Source: Bacteroidota bacterium
GTDB lineage: Bacteria > Bacteroidota > Bacteroidia > Bacteroidales > VadinHA17
NCBI GenBank assembly: GCA_016718875.1
Contig: JADKBL010000006.1
Span: 1-64,000 of the forward strand
Direction: 5' to 3'
DNA: 64,000 nt
The notes below the pieces were generated by a model. The model was not told the origin of the DNA and searched no databases. It saw only the letters and a list, made by a program, of their open reading frames with translations. The stretch's first letter is position 1. Every line of letters begins with the position of its first letter. A program made the position numbers and the translations under genes. Positions 20,172-29,076 of this stretch are shown piece by piece.

Positions 20172-20204
20172 AAACAAGAAAGGCATCCGTATGTACGAAT
20201 GCCT
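20172..20204 (-). terminator. Rho-independent terminator after rny
   Basis: On the minus strand AGGCATTCGTA pairs with TACGGATGCCT (one mismatch) around a short loop at 20181-20204, followed by TTTCTTGTTT. It lies about 20 bases after the rny stop. Confidence 0.7.
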
Positions 20205-20224
20205 CTCTTCCCAATTAGGGTTTA

Positions 20225-21787
20225 CTATTTTGCGTAGTTAACTGCCCTTGTTTCACGGATCACAGTAATCTTTATCTGCCCCGGATAAGTCATCTCATTC
20301 TGTATCTTTCTTGCAATCTCGAAAGAAAGACCTTCAGCTTCCTTATCGCTCACTTTCTCAGCTCCTACGATCACTCTGAGTTCTCTTCCGGCCTGAATAG
20401 CATATGTTTTCATTACTCCAGGGTACTGAAGTGCAAGTGACTCAAGCTCTTTTAGTCTTTTAATGTAAGATTCAACAACCTCACGCCGTGCACCCGGACG
20501 GGCACCTGAAATTGCATCGCAAACCTGTACGATTGGGGCAATAAGCGTAGTCATCTCAGTTTCATCATGATGAGATCCTATTGCATTGCAAACCTCTGGC
20601 TTTTCCTTATATTTTTCAGCCATCTTCATCCCAAGTATTGCATGTGGCAATTCCGGTTCATCATCAGGAACTTTACCAATATCATGCAGCAAGCCAGCCC
20701 TCTTTGCAATTTTTGGATTTAGGCCAAGCTCTGCTGCCATAATAGAACAAAGATTTGCAACTTCCCTTGAGTGCATGAGAAGATTCTGCCCGTAGGATGA
20801 TCTGTATTTCATTTTTCCAATGAGCCGTATCAGCTCAGGATGAAGTCCGTGAATACCAAGGTCAATTGTGGTACGTTTTCCAACTTCAAGTATCTCCTCT
20901 TCCACCTGTTTCCTGGTTTTCTCAACCATCTCCTCTATCCTTGCAGGATGAATTCTTCCATCAGTTACAAGCTGATGAAGAGCAAGCCTTGCAACCTCTC
21001 TTCTTACCGGATCAAAGGCTGACAGAACAATTGCTTCAGGTGTATCGTCAACAATAATTTCAACGCCTGTTGCCGCTTCCAGGGCACGAATATTACGGCC
21101 CTCACGGCCAATTATCCTTCCCTTCATTTCATCCGATTCGATGTGGAAAACAGTAACAGCATTTTCAATCGCATGCTCTGCAGCGACTCTCTGTATAGTT
21201 TGAACAACAATTCTTTTAGCCTCTTTATTGGCAGTCATCTTGGCCTCGTCGAGAATCTCATTTATATACGACATTGCTCCTGTTTTAGCCTCTTCCTTAA
21301 GAGATTCCATCAGGTTATTCTTGGCTTCTTCTGCAGATAAACCGGAAATGGCTTCAAGCTGCTCCACCTGCTGATGATGAAGCCGGGAAAGTTCTTCAGC
21401 CTTTTTCTCAACCTGATCAAGTTGTTGCGTCAGGTTTTCGCGAATAGAATCGGCTTCATTTTTCTTGCGTTGTGCTTCCTCTATTTTTTGAGAAAGAGCA
21501 TGTTCCTTTTGTTTAATTCTGTTCTCGGCCTGGTTAATCCAGTTATTCTTTTCATTAATTACCTTTTCATGTTCGGTCTTCAACTGAAGAAACTTCTCCT
21601 TGGCCTGAAGAATCTTTTCTTTTCTCAAAACTTCTGCTTCTGCTTCCGCTTCGCTGATTATCTTTCTGCTTTTATTCCTTAAAGCTGTCTGCCACAAAAG
21701 GTATGAGGCTCCGAAGCCTAAGACGAGAGCTGAAAGTGACAGTATTATCAGCAGCCCGTTACCTATTATTCCTATAATTAAACCCAT
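20225..21787 (-). CDS. rny: Ribonuclease Y
   Basis: Membrane-anchored endoribonuclease initiating mRNA turnover. The 520 residues show an N-terminal hydrophobic helix (about 1-28), a long charged coiled coil to about residue 200, a KH domain with GRIIGREGRNIRALE and an HD domain with HSREVANL, LLHDIGKVPDD and the GSHHDETE metal-binding region. Length and domain order are standard. Upstream on the same strand lie a 6S-like RNA and zapA, an arrangement shared with other bacteria where 6S RNA follows zapA. It ends with a terminator. Confidence 0.97.
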   Translation of the reverse strand: MGLIIGIIGNGLLIILSLSALVLGFGASYLLWQTALRNKSRKIISEAEAEAEVLRKEKILQAKEKFLQLKTEHEKVINEKNNWINQAENRIKQKEHALSQKIEEAQRKKNEADSIRENLTQQLDQVEKKAEELSRLHHQQVEQLEAISGLSAEEAKNNLMESLKEEAKTGAMSYINEILDEAKMTANKEAKRIVVQTIQRVAAEHAIENAVTVFHIESDEMKGRIIGREGRNIRALEAATGVEIIVDDTPEAIVLSAFDPVRREVARLALHQLVTDGRIHPARIEEMVEKTRKQVEEEILEVGKRTTIDLGIHGLHPELIRLIGKMKYRSSYGQNLLMHSREVANLCSIMAAELGLNPKIAKRAGLLHDIGKVPDDEPELPHAILGMKMAEKYKEKPEVCNAIGSHHDETEMTTLIAPIVQVCDAISGARPGARREVVESYIKRLKELESLALQYPGVMKTYAIQAGRELRVIVGAEKVSDKEAEGLSFEIARKIQNEMTYPGQIKITVIRETRAVNYAK

Positions 21788-21812
21788 TTCTCTCTGTATT
21801 AATAATATATAT

Positions 21813-22012
21813 AAAAAACCCGCAAAGTTCCTTCAGCTTTTATAAAACCCCATATCTTTATGGCTGAAGCACCTGATAAAGCTCGAACGTCCACTGTTCC
21901 GCCTGAGCGGAAGCCCGACGAATCGGGATGAGGCCTGTTCTTCCTCGACCAAGGTTTGCTCCAAAGTTTTAAGTGTTGAGTTTTAAAAATGAATGAAGAA
22001 ACAATGCGGGCA
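21813..22012 (-). ncRNA. ssrS: 6S RNA candidate (ssrS) between zapA and rny
   Basis: A region of about 200 bases on the minus strand begins TTGCCCGCATTG and ends AACTTTGCGGG followed by six T. The ends CCCGCA and TGCGGG close a terminal stem, and the next bases (TTTCTTC and GAAGGAAC) extend it. Inside lie short hairpins, including CCCGATTCGTCGGG and CCGCTCAGGCGG, arranged along one arm. Size, a long closing stem with a large internal bubble, a built-in T-run terminator and position after zapA all fit 6S RNA, which binds and inhibits housekeeping RNA polymerase. The strand and ends are estimated by eye; a covariance search would settle it. Confidence 0.65.
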
Positions 22013-22052
22013 ATTTCCTAGTATATTTTAAAGAACGCTGTTACTCTTTTAA

Positions 22053-22334
22053 TCACATAACTGAATCTATCTTCTGAATCAGTTCTTTTAAAGCATCCGG
22101 GAGATAATCTTTCTCTAGTTTTTCCTCTTCTTCTGTCAGTTTGATCACATACTGCAAAGCTGCCATTGCCAAAAAATCCTGTACATCCTTGTCTGTGTAC
22201 CTCTGCTTGTATTGCAGTACTTTTTCGTTGATCATCCTGGCTGCCTTCCTGATCCTCTCCTCATTCTCCCTTTCAACCTTCAATGGATAATACCTGTCGG
22301 CCACATTAACCCTGATCGAAAGTTTATCATCCAT
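22053..22334 (-). CDS. zapA: Cell division protein ZapA
   Basis: A 93-residue protein with an N-terminal globular part (LSIRVNVADRYYPLKVER) followed by NEERIRKAARMINEKV and a C-terminal coiled coil (LTEEEEKLEKDYLPDALKELI). This is the ZapA layout. ZapA crosslinks FtsZ filaments at the division ring. It starts 9 bases after the small coiled-coil gene, with which it forms an operon driven by the promoter at 22654-22684. The 6S-like RNA lies directly downstream. Confidence 0.92.
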   Translation of the reverse strand: MDDKLSIRVNVADRYYPLKVERENEERIRKAARMINEKVLQYKQRYTDKDVQDFLAMAALQYVIKLTEEEEKLEKDYLPDALKELIQKIDSVM

Positions 22335-22343
22335 TTCTATATC

Positions 22344-22637
22344 TTATCTGTTTATAAGAGCAACACATCTGTCAATTTCCCGCACTAATTCTGTAATTTT
22401 TTTCTTCGCTTCGGTGGCGTTTTCGCCTTCACCCAACAATGCTCCTGTTAATTTTACTCTTTCGTATCTGGTTTCTAATTCCTTTATTCTTTCATCTCTT
22501 TCATGAAGCATTCTATCGAGCACTTCATTGCTTTTTCTAAGAACTTCTGCCTCAGTCTTCAGGTCATGAAAGCGAGTTAACAATTCATCGAGTTTTCTAT
22601 TCAGTACTATCAACTCTTCGTAACCCTGACCGGACAT
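22344..22637 (-). CDS. Small coiled-coil protein upstream of zapA
   Basis: A 97-residue, strongly charged, mostly helical protein with heptad-like spacing (LNRKLDELLTRFHDLKTEAEVLRKSNEVL) and no membrane segment. The start is taken at ATG 22637 (MSGQGYEEL), about 17 bases downstream of a consensus promoter. A gene of this size and type commonly precedes zapA in Bacteroidota. A cell-division partner role like that of ZapB is plausible from the neighbour and the coiled coil, but no direct motif proves it. Confidence 0.75.
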   Translation of the reverse strand: MSGQGYEELIVLNRKLDELLTRFHDLKTEAEVLRKSNEVLDRMLHERDERIKELETRYERVKLTGALLGEGENATEAKKKITELVREIDRCVALINR

Positions 22638-22653
22638 GTTCAATTATTTATCA

Positions 22654-22684
22654 CAAAGTTAATATTGTTAACTGAATTTTCAAA
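22654..22684 (-). promoter_or_regulatory. Bacteroidota promoter of the coiled-coil/zapA operon
   Basis: On the minus strand TTTG (22684-22681), a 19-base spacer and TAACTTTG (22661-22654) match the Bacteroidota housekeeping consensus exactly. The ATG follows about 17 bases later. Confidence 0.8.
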
Positions 22685-22700
22685 AAAATGACTGAAATAG

Positions 22701-22731
22701 TTTGGCTTAAAGGCACAGAAGTATAGTTTTG
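22701..22731 (+). promoter_or_regulatory. Bacteroidota promoter of the M23 peptidase gene
   Basis: TTTG at 22701-22704, a 19-base spacer and TAGTTTTG at 22724-22731, 29 bases before the ATG at 22761. It is back to back with the zapA-operon promoter. Confidence 0.75.
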
Positions 22732-22760
22732 CAAAACTTTATACTAATCAATCTGACTTA

Positions 22761-24483
22761 ATGCTATATTTTAGAATTATACTGGCCTCCATTCTAATTT
22801 TCAACACAGTATCAGATAATCCAATTGACAGGACTGTTTTTATTTCACCCGTCAACATACCTCTTTTACTCTCGGCAAATTTCGGAGAATTGAGGATTGA
22901 CCATTTTCATTCGGGAATTGATGTTAAAACCCAGGGAGTTACGGGTAAAGAGGTGGTAGCAACAGCCGATGGACAGATTTACAGAATAAGTGTTTCACCC
23001 GGAGGATTCGGTAAAGCACTTTATATAAAACACCCTTCAGGTTACTCTACAGTTTACGGACATCTTGACAAATTCACAGATGAAATTGAAGAATATGTAA
23101 AGAATAGCCAATATGATAAAAAAAGTTTCACTGTTACACTCTATCCATCTGGTGACATATTCCGAGTAAAGCAGGGTGAGATTATTGCCTATTCAGGGAA
23201 TTCCGGGAGTTCCGGAGGTCCACATCTACACTATGAAATCCGACGGGTGGACAATGAAAAACCTGTCAATCCTCTATTATTTGATTTTGGGACAAGTGAC
23301 AATATAGCACCAGTAATTGAAAAGCTGTTTATCTACCCGATAACAGCAAACACTTCAATTAACGGAAAGAATAGTATAAAAAAACTTGATGTTTCCGGCG
23401 GACACGGCAATTTTTATATTCCGGCTGACAGGGAGATAATAATAAACGGACCAGCTGGTTTCGGAATAAAGTCGTTTGACCTTCTGAATGACAGTTATAA
23501 CAAATGTGATGTCTATTCAATCGAGCTTATAATTGACAGTATGACTGTTTTTTAAATATGTTATGGACAGTTTTTCCTTTAGCGAATCGAGATATATCAA
23601 CAGTCATATCGATTATGAAACTTACATGAAGGACAAGATATATATTCAGAGGACTTTTCTCCTTCCCAATGATAAACTAAGTGCATACAGAAATCTTGTC
23701 AACAGAGGTATATTTTTCTTTAATGAGGAAAAAACCTACAATGCCAGGATTAGAGTTACAGATATACATAAAAATGAATCGGAATTAACATTCCACATCA
23801 AATCGAATGTTGAAAACAGGCTGATTAAACATGAAGAACCTGATTCAAATATAGTTTTAATGCCATATAACAAGCCTAACAGGTTTATTTCCGAAAACAT
23901 CAGAGTTATTGTCCCTGCAGGCGCTCTTTATGATACATTGAAATTTTCATATATGTGTGTTCCTGGTGAAGATGGGATGTTTTCAGATATTCATCAGGTT
24001 CATAACAAGAATCAACCCGTTCACAGAGCGTATACTATTGCTATTAAGCCTGATACAATACCTTCAGGGAATGAATCAAAAATGCTGATAGTACAAAGGA
24101 ACGGAGACCAGAAGAACAATCCGCTTAAAAGTATCTGGAGTGATGGCTATCTTACGGCAGAACCAATGGTATTTGGAAATTTCTACATAGGAATTGATAC
24201 TACAGCACCACTCATTTCCGCAAATGGATTATTATCAGCAAATGATCTTTCTGAAAAAAAGGAAATAAAAATAAGGATCACTGATGACCTTTCGGGAATT
24301 AAGTCATATGAGGCAGAAATAGATGGTAATTGGGCGCTCTTTGAATACGATCAGAAGAATGATATTCTGGTATACAGGTTTGATGAGAAACGAATAAACC
24401 GAAAATCAGACCATGTTCTTAAGTTAAAAGTAACTGATAATAAAAATAATACAACTTATTTCAGTCATGAATTCTTATGGTAG
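22761..24483 (+). CDS. Secreted M23 family metallopeptidase, frameshifted
   Basis: Zinc endopeptidase of the LytM/M23 class, probably cutting peptidoglycan peptides in the envelope. It has an N-terminal hydrophobic signal segment (about 1-18). The metal and catalytic residues are present: His50 and Asp54 in HFHSGIDV, His101 in YGHLD, and His155/His157 in PHLHYE. A single extra T in the T6 run at 23549-23554 stops the frame; five T restore FKYVMDSFSFSESRY and a C-terminal half of beta-rich repeats (ITDDLSGIKSYEAEIDG and similar). Total restored length is about 573 residues. Separate 264- and 306-residue proteins are unlikely because the junction reads through smoothly. Confidence 0.88.
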
Positions 24484-24516
24484 CTATCAAAAATAAATCT
24501 GCGAATATCTGTGAAA

Positions 24517-24544
24517 TCTGCGGGACTATAATTTTTCCCGCAGA
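24517..24544. terminator. Hairpin between convergent genes
   Basis: TCTGCGGG and CCCGCAGA form a perfect 8-bp stem around a 12-base AT-rich loop, between the ends of the M23 and nucleotidyltransferase genes. Related TCTGCG/CGCAGA words flank it, suggesting a repeat element as well as a possible two-way terminator. Confidence 0.5.
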
Positions 24545-24588
24545 TCTCGCAGAATTACGCAGATAATTAAATTTTAAATACCTCTTTG

Positions 24589-25488
24589 CTAGTTTATTTT
24601 AGAAGGATAAAGCCCTTTTTTAATCATATTGCCAATGCTCTCAACAACAAACGGCTTATCCTCACGATAAGTTACTCCAAACCAGTGTTCATTGCTCATA
24701 AGAATTTTGATGGTGAGTTCTCCGCTCTTCACAAATTTATCAACAGAGGTTGGTATATCAAGTTCAGACTTCAGATCCATCCCTTTTTCATTAATAAAAT
24801 TACGGAATTCCTTTTGAAGGAAATCAAAACATGAAGGTTTGAACCCCCAGAGGTTCATAGAGACAATCTCTTCTCCAGTAAATTTTTCCATTTTACCATC
24901 CGGACCAGGGGCCTGTGCACCATCAGGAAGTTTTTCAATCTGACGGGTTTCAACAATATTGACAAGCAGTCCCTGAGAATTTGCCCTGCATACACCTCTG
25001 TTAACATGTCCATGATCAGACAGGGTATTCTCCATTTTGTATCCAACTATACAATAGTTGTTTGGATCTTTATCAGTGGTAAGAAAGTCATATAGTATCT
25101 TAAAAGAGTCAGCTCCATAAAAATCATCTGCATTTATTACTCCGAAAGGCTCCTTAATTTTATCCTTAGCAACCAGAATCGCATGGCTCGTACCCCAGGG
25201 TTTAGACCTCTCAGGATGTACCTTCACTCCTTCCGGGAGATTTGTAATCTCCTGAAATACATAATCAACCTCAATTTTTCCTTTGAGTTTCTTAACAAAA
25301 CGTTCCTTAACCTGCTCCTCAATATCACGTCTGATGATGAAAACGATCTTGCCAAATCCGGCACGAATTGCATCATAAATTGAATAATCAATTATAGTCT
25401 CGCCGGAAGGTCCGACTTCATCAAGCTGCTTGTTACCGCCATATCGGCTGCCCATTCCTGCTGCCAGGACTAATAGTGTAGGTTTCAT
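24589..25488 (-). CDS. Sugar nucleotidyltransferase-like protein
   Basis: A 299-residue protein of the NTP-transferase (GT-A-like) fold. It starts with LLVLAAGMGSRYGGNKQLDEVGPSGETIIDY, the nucleotide-binding loop with the conserved Lys, and has FGVINADDFYG, the metal-binding aspartate strand. These proteins resemble UTP/GTP sugar-1-phosphate transferases. It stands alone, divergent from cutC, so the sugar is not indicated. Confidence 0.8.
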   Translation of the reverse strand: MKPTLLVLAAGMGSRYGGNKQLDEVGPSGETIIDYSIYDAIRAGFGKIVFIIRRDIEEQVKERFVKKLKGKIEVDYVFQEITNLPEGVKVHPERSKPWGTSHAILVAKDKIKEPFGVINADDFYGADSFKILYDFLTTDKDPNNYCIVGYKMENTLSDHGHVNRGVCRANSQGLLVNIVETRQIEKLPDGAQAPGPDGKMEKFTGEEIVSMNLWGFKPSCFDFLQKEFRNFINEKGMDLKSELDIPTSVDKFVKSGELTIKILMSNEHWFGVTYREDKPFVVESIGNMIKKGLYPSKIN

Positions 25489-25572
25489 ATCTTTACTTTG
25501 TTTTTGATCTGTACAATGATACGGAAAAAAATATTACTTTTAAAATATTGAAATTAATTCGAGAATTGAATA

Positions 25573-25675
25573 AATTGATTTTCTTCGTTTACCCCAATCC
25601 GCCAGCTGGCGGAGAGCGAAGAAAATCAATTGACTCCCCTTGGGGCCGGGGTAAAACAATTGATTTTCAAGCTCC
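25573..25675. repeat. Nested inverted-repeat element between divergent genes
   Basis: A perfect 15-bp inverted repeat (25573-25587 and 25617-25631, core TTGATTTTCTTCG) encloses ACCCCAA and the palindrome CCGCCAGCTGGCGG. It is followed by CCCCTTGGGGCCGGGGTA and a further partial copy, CAATTGATTTTC, at 25657-25668. The CCGGGGT word also occurs in the elements at 50811 and 52292. Confidence 0.6.
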
Positions 25676-25713
25676 TGTTCGGATAAAATTCTTTTAATAG
25701 TTAGAAGTAAAAG

Positions 25714-26460
25714 ATGAAATACAAGCTCGAAATATGTGTCGACAGCATCGAATCGGCTCAGAATGCTCAAATTGCAGGAGCCGACAGGGTTGAACTTTGC
25801 GCCAATCTTCCTGAAGGAGGTACAACTCCTTCTTACGGAACAATCATTTCTGTCCGAAATAATCTTGATATAGGTGTCCATGTCATTATAAGACCAAGAG
25901 GTGGTGATTTTTTGTACTCTGATCCTGAATATGACATAATGCGCAGAGATATAGATATTTGCGGAGAATCAGGAGTTGATGGTATAGTAATAGGGATTCT
26001 GACATCTGATGGCAGTATTGATGTTGAGAGGACTGCTAAACTTGTTGAGTATGCAAAACCGATGTCCGTAACATTTCACAGGGCGTTTGACATGTGTGCT
26101 GATCCATTCAGATCAATTGAAGACATTATCAGTACCGGATCTGACAGGCTTTTAACATCGGGACAAAAGAACAAAGCAACAGATGGAGCAGAGCTGATAA
26201 GGAAACTAATAGCCCTGGCATCAAACAGATTAATTATTATGCCGGGAGGAGGTCTCGATGATATGAATATTGTTAAGTTAATCAAGTCAACAGGAGCATC
26301 CGAGTATCATCTGACCGGAAGAAAAACTATTCAAAGCGGAATGGAATTCAGAAAATCTGAAGTAGTGATGAGCGGGTTAACAGGTTATGATGAATATTCA
26401 AGAAAGGTAGCTGATATTGACATGATAAAAAGGATTGTTGATTTATTTAAAACAATATAA
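25714..26460 (+). CDS. cutC: Copper homeostasis protein CutC
   Basis: A 248-residue TIM-barrel protein with the CutC signatures LEICVDSIESAQNA, ADRVELCANLPEGGTTPS, HVIIRPRGGDFLYS, VTFHRAFDMC and DRLLTSGQ. Length is typical. The family was named for copper tolerance, but its biochemical function is unresolved. It is a single-gene unit, with a hairpin (26472-26494) just after the stop that could serve as a terminator. Confidence 0.93.
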   Translation: MKYKLEICVDSIESAQNAQIAGADRVELCANLPEGGTTPSYGTIISVRNNLDIGVHVIIRPRGGDFLYSDPEYDIMRRDIDICGESGVDGIVIGILTSDGSIDVERTAKLVEYAKPMSVTFHRAFDMCADPFRSIEDIISTGSDRLLTSGQKNKATDGAELIRKLIALASNRLIIMPGGGLDDMNIVKLIKSTGASEYHLTGRKTIQSGMEFRKSEVVMSGLTGYDEYSRKVADIDMIKRIVDLFKTI

Positions 26461-26471
26461 GAATCTGTGCT

Positions 26472-26634
26472 GGCGCGGATTTGTAATCCGTGCCATTACG
26501 TTCATTAACAATTGCAACTTGGCACAAGCAATGTTCTGATTCAAAATAAAGAACTATCACAGAGGAAATAGGAGGAACCGAGGGGGGGAGGAGAGAGAAC
26601 CCCGGAGTAATTTTGTAATCCCGGGACGCTCGGT
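26472..26634. repeat. Two hairpin elements in the cutC-C69 gap
   Basis: The 315-base gap after cutC holds a hairpin at 26472-26494 (GGCGCGGAT with ATCCGTGCC, one mismatch) and a nested inverted repeat at 26577-26634. In the latter ACCGAG pairs with CTCGGT, and inside it CCCGG (26601-26605) with CCGGG (26621-26625). The remainder carries the C69 promoter and nothing else recognised. Confidence 0.5.
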
Positions 26635-26683
26635 GAAGTTCTTCATTAAAAATCCTAAATGTATTAAATCTAACAACATGAGT

Positions 26684-26714
26684 TTTGGAGTTTAACTTAA
26701 AGCTGATATCTTTG
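26684..26714 (+). promoter_or_regulatory. Bacteroidota promoter of the C69 dipeptidase gene
   Basis: TTTG at 26684-26687, a 19-base spacer and TATCTTTG at 26707-26714 give a perfect consensus. The ATG is at 26776, leaving a leader of roughly 55 bases. Confidence 0.8.
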
Positions 26715-26775
26715 AAAACTATTTTTCAGATTTCACTTTTTTCGCATTTTTAATAACATAAATATTAAAAGGTAT

Positions 26776-28467
26776 ATGAAAAAAATAACTGCATTATTGC
26801 TTGTAATAATGTTATCCGGCGCACTTCCAAGGCAGATAACGAATGCCTGCACTAATTTTATAATTACAAAAGGCGCCACAAAGGACGGGTCTGTAATGAT
26901 TACCTATTCGGCTGACTCTCATGTCCTTTACGGGGAACTATATTATTGGCCTGCCAGAGATTGGCAAAAAGGCACTCTTGTTGATATATATGAATGGGAT
27001 ACAGGAAAGTTCCTTGGAAGAATCCCGCAGATAGCTCATACTTATTCAGTAATAGGAAATATGAATCAGCACCAGCTATCAATAGGTGAAACAACTTTTG
27101 GCGGCAGGGCCGAACTTGCAGACTCTACTGGAATAATTGATTATGGATCACTTATTTACACTACTCTCCAGAGAGCAAAAAATGCCAGGGAAGCTATAGC
27201 AACAATATCGCAGCTTCTTTCCGAGTACGGATATGCCAGTTCAGGAGAGTCTTTCTCAATCGCAGATGCCAATGAAGCATGGATAATGGAAATAATTGGA
27301 AAAGGTCCTGCAAATAAAGGAGCAGTCTGGGTTGCACGCAGAATACCCGACGGCTACATCTCAGGGCATGCAAATCATCCGAGGATAATGACTTTCCCTC
27401 TTGCTGATGGTAAAAAGTCAATAACATCCAAACAGCTTGACAAGATCAATAATCCTGATGTTGAGACAGTATATGCTTATGATGTAATTGATGTAGCCAG
27501 AAAGTTCGGATGGTTCACTGGTAAAGACCAGGAATTCAGCTTCAGCGATGTCTATGCTCCTATTGATTTTTCAGGAGCAAGATTCTGTGAAGCCAGGGTA
27601 TGGTCGGGATTTAATTCGGTCAATGCACAGATGGGTCAGTATCTCGATTATGCTATGGGTAAGAATCTCAAAAACAGGATGCCCTTATGGATCAAACCTG
27701 ATAACAAGCTTGGACTTAAAGACGTTATGGGTATGATGAGAAATTATTATCAGGGTACCCCGATGGATATGACAAAAGATGTTGGTGCCGGACCGTATGG
27801 AAGTACCGTACGATGGAGACCAATGACCTGGAAGGTTGATAATGAAACTTATCTGCACGAAAGAGCCATTGCAACACAGCAGACTGGTTTTTCATTTGTT
27901 GCTCAGAGCAGGTCATGGCTGCCTGATCCTGTTGGCGGAATATTATGGTTTGGTGTTGATGATACCTATTATACTGTCTATTCCCCAATGTATTGCGGAA
28001 TAACTAAAGTACCTGAAACATTTGCCGTTGGGAATGGAGATATGATGACATTCAGTGATAATGCTGCATTCTGGGTGTTTAACCAGGTAACAAATTTTGC
28101 ATATACCAGAACCTCAGTAATGATAAATGAAATTCAGAAAAAGCAATCTGAACTTGAAGACGGGTATATTGCAGAAACTTCCGGGATAGACAAATCAGCC
28201 TCTGATCTTTACAAGAAAACTCCTTCCGATGCAATAAATTTTCTTACGGATTATTCAGTGAAAGCAGGTAATAAAACAGTTGCCGAATGGCAAGTACTTT
28301 ATAAGTTTCTTTTCACAAAGTACATGGATGGAAACGTAAAGGAAAAAAGAGATGTTCCTGCAGGGTATAAATATTATACTCCAAAAGTATCTCAACCCGG
28401 CTATACGGAGGAGTGGTACAGGGTGATTGTAAAAAGTGCCGGGGATAAATTGAAGGTGATAGAGTAA
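26776..28467 (+). CDS. Secreted C69 family dipeptidase
   Basis: Ntn-hydrolase-type dipeptidase (peptidase family C69/U34) of 563 residues. A signal peptide (about 1-24) ends just before Cys25 in NACTNFIITKGATKDGS. Processing would expose this cysteine as the N-terminal nucleophile, as the family requires. Later motifs include NMNQHQLSIGETTFGG, EYGYASSGESFSIADANEAWIMEI and the GPYGSTVRWRP region. It probably hydrolyses dipeptides in the periplasm or at the cell surface. It is monocistronic behind its own consensus promoter and is followed by a repeat-rich stretch. Confidence 0.92.
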   Translation: MKKITALLLVIMLSGALPRQITNACTNFIITKGATKDGSVMITYSADSHVLYGELYYWPARDWQKGTLVDIYEWDTGKFLGRIPQIAHTYSVIGNMNQHQLSIGETTFGGRAELADSTGIIDYGSLIYTTLQRAKNAREAIATISQLLSEYGYASSGESFSIADANEAWIMEIIGKGPANKGAVWVARRIPDGYISGHANHPRIMTFPLADGKKSITSKQLDKINNPDVETVYAYDVIDVARKFGWFTGKDQEFSFSDVYAPIDFSGARFCEARVWSGFNSVNAQMGQYLDYAMGKNLKNRMPLWIKPDNKLGLKDVMGMMRNYYQGTPMDMTKDVGAGPYGSTVRWRPMTWKVDNETYLHERAIATQQTGFSFVAQSRSWLPDPVGGILWFGVDDTYYTVYSPMYCGITKVPETFAVGNGDMMTFSDNAAFWVFNQVTNFAYTRTSVMINEIQKKQSELEDGYIAETSGIDKSASDLYKKTPSDAINFLTDYSVKAGNKTVAEWQVLYKFLFTKYMDGNVKEKRDVPAGYKYYTPKVSQPGYTEEWYRVIVKSAGDKLKVIE

Positions 28468-28472
28468 CTGGG

Positions 28473-28553
28473 TGCTGGGCACTCGACACTGGGCACTAGG
28501 CGCTAGACACTTGGCCTAGCGCCCAGAGCCTAGAGTCTAACGCCCAGAGCCTT
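28473..28553. repeat. Hairpin and short direct repeats downstream of C69 gene
   Basis: CTGGGCAC or TGGGCACT is repeated at 28475-28497. GGCGCTAG (28499-28506) pairs with CTAGCGCC (28516-28523), and GCCCAGAGCCT occurs twice (28521-28531 and 28541-28551). GC-rich compared with the surroundings. Confidence 0.55.
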
Positions 28554-28609
28554 TTAATACTGAAATAAAAGTTTTTGCCTGCGGAATCGGATTATAAAAA
28601 TATTATTTC

Positions 28610-28617
28610 TATATTTG
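28610..28617 (+). promoter_or_regulatory. -7 box of the rplS promoter
   Basis: TATATTTG matches TAnnTTTG and lies 47 bases before the rplS start. No TTTG is seen at the standard upstream distance. Confidence 0.6.
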
Positions 28618-28664
28618 CGACCGGATTTTTGAAACCATACTGAGAATACAAAATACTTTGTGAG

Positions 28665-29012
28665 ATGAACTTAATGAATGTTGTTGAGAAAGAATTAGGG
28701 GTCAAAATTGACTATCCGAAATTTATTGCCGGAGACACTGTAACTGTCCATTATAAGATTAAAGAAGGAAACAAGGAAAGAATTCAGCAGTTCCGCGGCG
28801 TTGTTATGCAGAGAAGCGGATCAGGTCGTACTGAAACTTTTACCGTAAGAAAAATGTCAGGAAATATCGGAGTTGAAAGAATATTTCCGATTTCATCTCC
28901 TTTCATAGATAAGATAGAAGTTAACAAACATGGTAAAGTACGCAGGGCCAGGATTTTTTACCTTCGCGATCTTACAGGAAAGAAAGCACGTATTCGTGAG
29001 AAGAAATTCTAA
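28665..29012 (+). CDS. rplS: 50S ribosomal protein L19
   Basis: A 115-residue protein with the L19 core: FIAGDTVTVHYKIKEGNKERIQQFRGVVMQRSGSG, then ETFTVRKMSGNIGVERIFPISSPFIDKIEV and the basic tail RRARIFYLRDLTGKKARI. It binds 23S rRNA at the interface with the small subunit. It is transcribed alone, with a -7 box upstream and a strong terminator downstream. Confidence 0.97.
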   Translation: MNLMNVVEKELGVKIDYPKFIAGDTVTVHYKIKEGNKERIQQFRGVVMQRSGSGRTETFTVRKMSGNIGVERIFPISSPFIDKIEVNKHGKVRRARIFYLRDLTGKKARIREKKF

Positions 29013-29029
29013 TTAGAAATTATATAAAT

Positions 29030-29057
29030 AAAAAAGCTGGCGAATGCCAGCTTTTTT
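29030..29057 (+). terminator. Rho-independent terminator of rplS
   Basis: AAAAAAGCTGGC and GCCAGCTTTTTT form a perfect stem with a GAAT loop, ending in a T run, 18 bases after the rplS stop. Confidence 0.9.
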
Positions 29058-29076
29058 ATTTTCTAGATTTTATTGA

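Noticed and set aside
22761..24483. Two separate adjacent genes
   Set aside because: Removing one T from a T6 run joins both parts in frame as one M23 peptidase with a C-terminal beta region.
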